DNA from: Rhinopithecus roxellana
Taxonomy: Eukaryota > Chordata > Mammalia > Primates > Cercopithecidae
DNA length: 64,000 nucleotides
Direction of reading: 5' to 3'
NCBI RefSeq assembly: GCF_007565055.1
Contig: NC_044553.1
Coordinates: 98,245,858 to 98,309,857, forward strand
Each line of letters begins with the position of its first letter. Position 1 is the stretch's first letter. The notes under the pieces are model-generated. The model was not told where the DNA came from. It made no database searches and worked only from the letters and a program-made list of their open reading frames with translations. Below, one piece after another: positions 60,486 through 64,000 of the stretch. Position numbers and translations under genes: made by a program.

Positions 60486-61424
60486 ATATTTAAGAACATT
60501 TTAAGTATACAAAAACATAGTGATTTGGCTAAATGTTGGGAACAGGGAGAGGAGAAAAGAATTTTTCTCACCCAAAAGATAGATTAAGAGAAAAAGCATA
60601 AACATTTATGTAACGTAAGTTTTATGTAACGTAAGTTTTATGTAACATGGGACACTTGATAAATGAAAACCCAAAGAAATACGGAAACCTGTGTATTTGT
60701 ATGCTAAGTCTGATGAAGTGAATAGTTGCGGAGAAATATTATTCAAGGACAAAAGGAAGTGACTTAATGGTAATAAACTGGTGGAAACTTAACAGGGCCT
60801 TTTTGTCTAGATTCTTCTTTGTGTTCTTGTGTCTTCAGAGATAAGAACATTCCTAGTGTTCTTGCATGGGATGGGCACCTCTGGAATGAAGGTCTTATGA
60901 CCTACTTTAGAAGTAGGTCAGCTAGGCTTTATGGCCTGTTTTAAAGAAGGGATGAAGGGAAGGTGAGGCAGCTCTTCCTGCTTCTGCTGTTTTCTCAAAC
61001 ATCAGGACACCATATTTGGGGGGTATCATGTTCTTAATTCCATCACCAGATGTGCCCTGATACTAATTTTGCTAGCTTACACAATCAACTTTATCTAAGA
61101 TTCTATTTTTTAACTACACAGTGAAATAGTAAATATAGATAAAGTGGAAAATCCCTTCATTCTGAATTCTAGGATTGTATGACCTTTCTAAAAAATCATG
61201 TTAAATGAAATAGAATTATATGTCAGGCAATGAAATCCATTTTTCTTATGAAGTAACAAAATTTTAAAATTTAACAGAAAATGAAGTAGTATTAAAATTA
61301 AAAATATCTCTGACTAAATTTAATTGAAACTATATAATTCAAAATAAAACAAAGCTATTCTTTTTAAATTTTATTTTATCTTTATAATATTTTGAAGTCA
61401 CCAGGATATCTTTGATGAATACCT
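60486..61424. other. No gene seen; small 16-bp tandem repeat
   Basis: Unique sequence with the short tandem array at 60605-60646. Confidence 0.5.
60605..60646. repeat. 16-bp tandem repeat, 2.6 copies
   Basis: Unit TTTATGTAACGTAAGT at 60605-60620 and 60621-60636, then a partial unit to 60646; no differences between units. Confidence 0.95.
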
Positions 61425-61832
61425 GATATCCTGTGGATATTTTCCCCTCCAAATATCATGTTGAATTGTGATTTCCAGTGTTGGAAGTAGGGCCTGGTAG
61501 AAGTTGATTGGGTCATGGAGGCGGAGCTCCCATGAATGGTTTAGCACCAACCTCTTGATAAGTGATTTCTTGTACAGTTAGTTCACATGAGATCTGGTTG
61601 TTTGAAAGAGTCTAGGATCTTCCCCTTCTCTCTCTGTCTTTCTCTTTGTCTTGCCATGTAATGTGCCCGCTTCCACTTTGCCTTCTGCCAAGTTTCCTGA
61701 GGGCTACCAGAAGCAGATGCTAGGACGACATTTCCTGTATAGCCTACAAACTGTCAGCCAATTAAACCTCTTTTCTTTATAAATTACTCAGCCTCAAGTA
61801 TTTCTCTATAGTGATGCAAAAACAGAAAAATA
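61425..61832 (+). repeat. Solo MaLR LTR (MSTC/MSTD type)
   Basis: TCCAAATATCATGTTGAATT, CACATGAGATCTGGTTGTTT and CAGCCAATTAAACCTCTTTT are MST landmarks. It keeps the extra CTACCAGAAGCAGATG segment of the older MST LTRs, unlike those at 8275 and 25515. Confidence 0.82.
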
Positions 61833-64000
61833 TATTACCATGCGCTACAAATAAAAAATATTTCTACCAACAATTTCAAAATTTGTAAAATGATTTCAAA
61901 GTTAAAATTATGCTTAATATACTTTGCTGGAATTATATTAAAATAATGATGTACAAGTTATGTTTAATACAGTCACTGATCCCAAAAGCTACCTGGTATT
62001 TGAATTGCCCTCAAAAGCCAGTACCCAGTATTCTCTTAGTCTTTTGATTTTATCATCTGCAGAAAATATTGCTGGAGGGAGTATATACATAGTTTACTTT
62101 GGAGTTGTGAAAATGTAATCATGCGTTCCTTCTCTACTTCCTTATACTCAGCACAACTCAGTCTATATCACTGCTGTTCAATTTTATTTAATGTCCAAGT
62201 GGTTTACAAACCCACATCATATACATCATCCCTACTATCCATGCAGTTAACATTTATTTTATTAGACATAGAGGACACTCACAATTGGTTTATTTGTTCT
62301 GTGATGCAATTGATATTTCACTAAGCTTTATATGATATAGTGCCACTCACAATATAACTGCTATATGTAATATTGTAAATCACCATATATATCCATAAAT
62401 ATGAAAACTATATATCTAACTTTAAAAAGCCACAATTTGACATCACATTGGTTACATTTTAAGTATTTAATACAATTTATTTTCATACATTGACTTTTAC
62501 AACAGGAATCTTCTTATTATAATTTGTAACCAGATCATTTATTATGATATGTGTAAAATGTATGCTTCAAGTAGACCCAGAAATACGGAAGATAAGTTGA
62601 ATATAAATCATAAAATACAGGGCAACCCTTTATGAAAAACATATCTCAAGTGGAATAAAGGAATAAATTCATATAAAACATATAAAAGATAATTCAGGGC
62701 ATTACTTAATACATCAGTAAAGTAGATAGCATTACCTAAAATCAGGACAATATTTAAACATATATAGTGCATGAACTAAGTAAGGTATGGGCAGGAATTT
62801 ATGTTTGCTTTTTGTTATCTTTCAAGTTCTTAATATGTCTAATTTGCAATGCTATAGGATTATTGAGTGACATTCATTGTACCTGCATTATTTAAAAATA
62901 TATGTTTTTTTTCCTAAAAAGAGTAATTTTCTAACTGCTCAAAGACAGGTGCAGATATTCTTTTCCTGCTACTTTCCCTTAACATTTCATTCTTATTTTA
63001 CTTCTGTCATCATCAGGAAGAAGTGCAATTTCAGTGTTGACATTTTAGTACAGTGACAGGTGCAGAAAAGTCACGCAATAAATATTTGTTGAAAAACCTA
63101 ATTTCCACTCAAAGCTTTTTATTCTGTTTAGTGTAATTTGAAATAACTAGCTTTATATTTGATTTTTCATTACTCTTCATTATTTTTCTTTCATTTCTAC
63201 TTTCAAAATGTAAAATAACCAGAATTTTTTGGTAAAAATTTTGTATATTTTTATTTCTTTGCATTTACTTTGCCAGTCCTGATTTAAGCTCATTTTTCCT
63301 TATATCTTAATTACTGTATGCTTCCTGAACATAGTAATTTCCAAACATTGACAACTCTTCTCTACCTAATATCCCAAACATATGAAATTTGCCATGCAAC
63401 TCTCAATCAGACAACCAACAAATATATTTTGGATAATTACATTATAGAATTAAGCCCCTGTCTTTATACTGGTTCTCTAGATGTGTACAGATTTTGACAT
63501 CAATTTAAAATTCCTTTTGGAGATCCGTTTATTTTCTTCCTAATGTGACTGTGCTCCATGAAGCATGCCCATGTGACAAGGCCTCCTTATCAGCCACTTA
63601 ATCTTGACTCTCATTATGATTATTGAATCCTTTTGCCTTCTGTTGGTTAAGCACAGTCAGCTGACCCCTACTGTTTTGGGGTTTTATCAGATCTTTTGTT
63701 TTCTTCAAGTCGAGTTCTGTGGTAACTTTCCAATGGAATCAGCCCTTTCCTACAGAGGAAAACATCCCTGATCTTTTTAGTGTATGGGTGCATCTCTCCA
63801 TGAAAACCGTATGGTTTTAGGAATAATTTGCCCTCTAAGCATTCCTATGGAACATAATATTTTGCCACATCTTTCAGCTGTAGATAATGTATTCATTCCA
63901 GCATGTCCAATTCCTTGAGCCTTTTATTTCCTGCCTTCATCATTTCATAATATCACTTTGGTATTTCAACTTTAATCAAAACTGGTTGTTACATTTTTCA
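61833..64000. other. No gene recognised to the right edge
   Basis: AT-rich unique sequence. The stretch at 63030-63090, with CAATAAATATTTGTTGAAAA, resembles the common 3' tail of L2/MIR elements but is too short to assign. Confidence 0.5.

Overview
This window is non-coding primate DNA, AT-rich and dense in repeats. I see no functional protein-coding gene, tRNA, rRNA or CRISPR array. Every long reading frame I could explain is a decayed retroelement frame, its antisense shadow, or chance. The lineage is an Old World monkey (macaque/baboon/guenon type) rather than an ape. This is an inference from the AluY copies at 5703, 10786, 36409 and 38548, which carry variants I associate with the cercopithecid AluYR lineage, and from the two youngest L1 copies, which share a tandem-duplicated 3' UTR block.

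Layout. 1-4945: an L1 on the + strand, entering from the left edge, with ORF1 partial and broken and ORF2 broken by several stops and shifts. 5.7-6.4 kb: two Alus. 6.6-8.6 kb: an MST-type MaLR provirus with both LTRs. 9.7-10.9 kb: three Alus. 11.2-12.7 kb: a second MaLR LTR plus internal region, split by a small 5'-inverted L1. 12.8-14.5 kb: an old L2 interrupted by an unassigned, possibly LTR-derived segment. 15.5 kb: a truncated L1. 16.1-17.1 kb: rearranged local copies of pieces of 12.7-13.7 kb. 17.3-21.4 kb: mostly unique, with old L1M pieces. 21.5-22.8 kb: an L1 fragment and a class I ERV LTR. A 104-bp direct duplication lies at 22.8 and 24.3 kb.

25-28 kb: an AluS, a MaLR LTR, an old Alu arm and an MLT1 LTR. 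29.2-30.9 kb: a large 5'-inverted older L1. 31.1-36.1 kb: an ERVL-class remnant (gag-like region, pol, 3' MLT2-type LTR) with a nested MLT1 and a nested Alu. 36.4-39.0 kb: AluYs and MaLR LTR fragments. 39.6-41.0 kb: an MLT1 and a second ERVL pol fragment. 42.1-43.2 kb: a young 5'-inverted L1 nested in an L1M. 43-49 kb: largely unique, with MIRs and an MLT1-like LTR.

49.4-55.0 kb: a nearly full-length older L1 whose ORF1 carries two events of its own, a very short L1 tail insertion with a target-site duplication and a 171-bp tandem duplication. 55-64 kb: an L2 tail, an Alu, a MIR, an MSTC/D-type LTR and otherwise unique sequence.

The elements do not work together as a pathway. What can be read is insertion order and local repair history: L1 twin-priming events, nested insertions, short duplicated or inverted segments, and small tandem duplications. 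I did not find a convincing new biological system. The most unusual signals are the paired 92-bp inverted and 133-bp direct copies (12.7-17.1 kb), the 104-bp duplication, and the two lesions in the ORF1 of the 49.4-kb L1. Family names and boundaries come from reading the sequence against remembered repeat families and should be confirmed with RepeatMasker.
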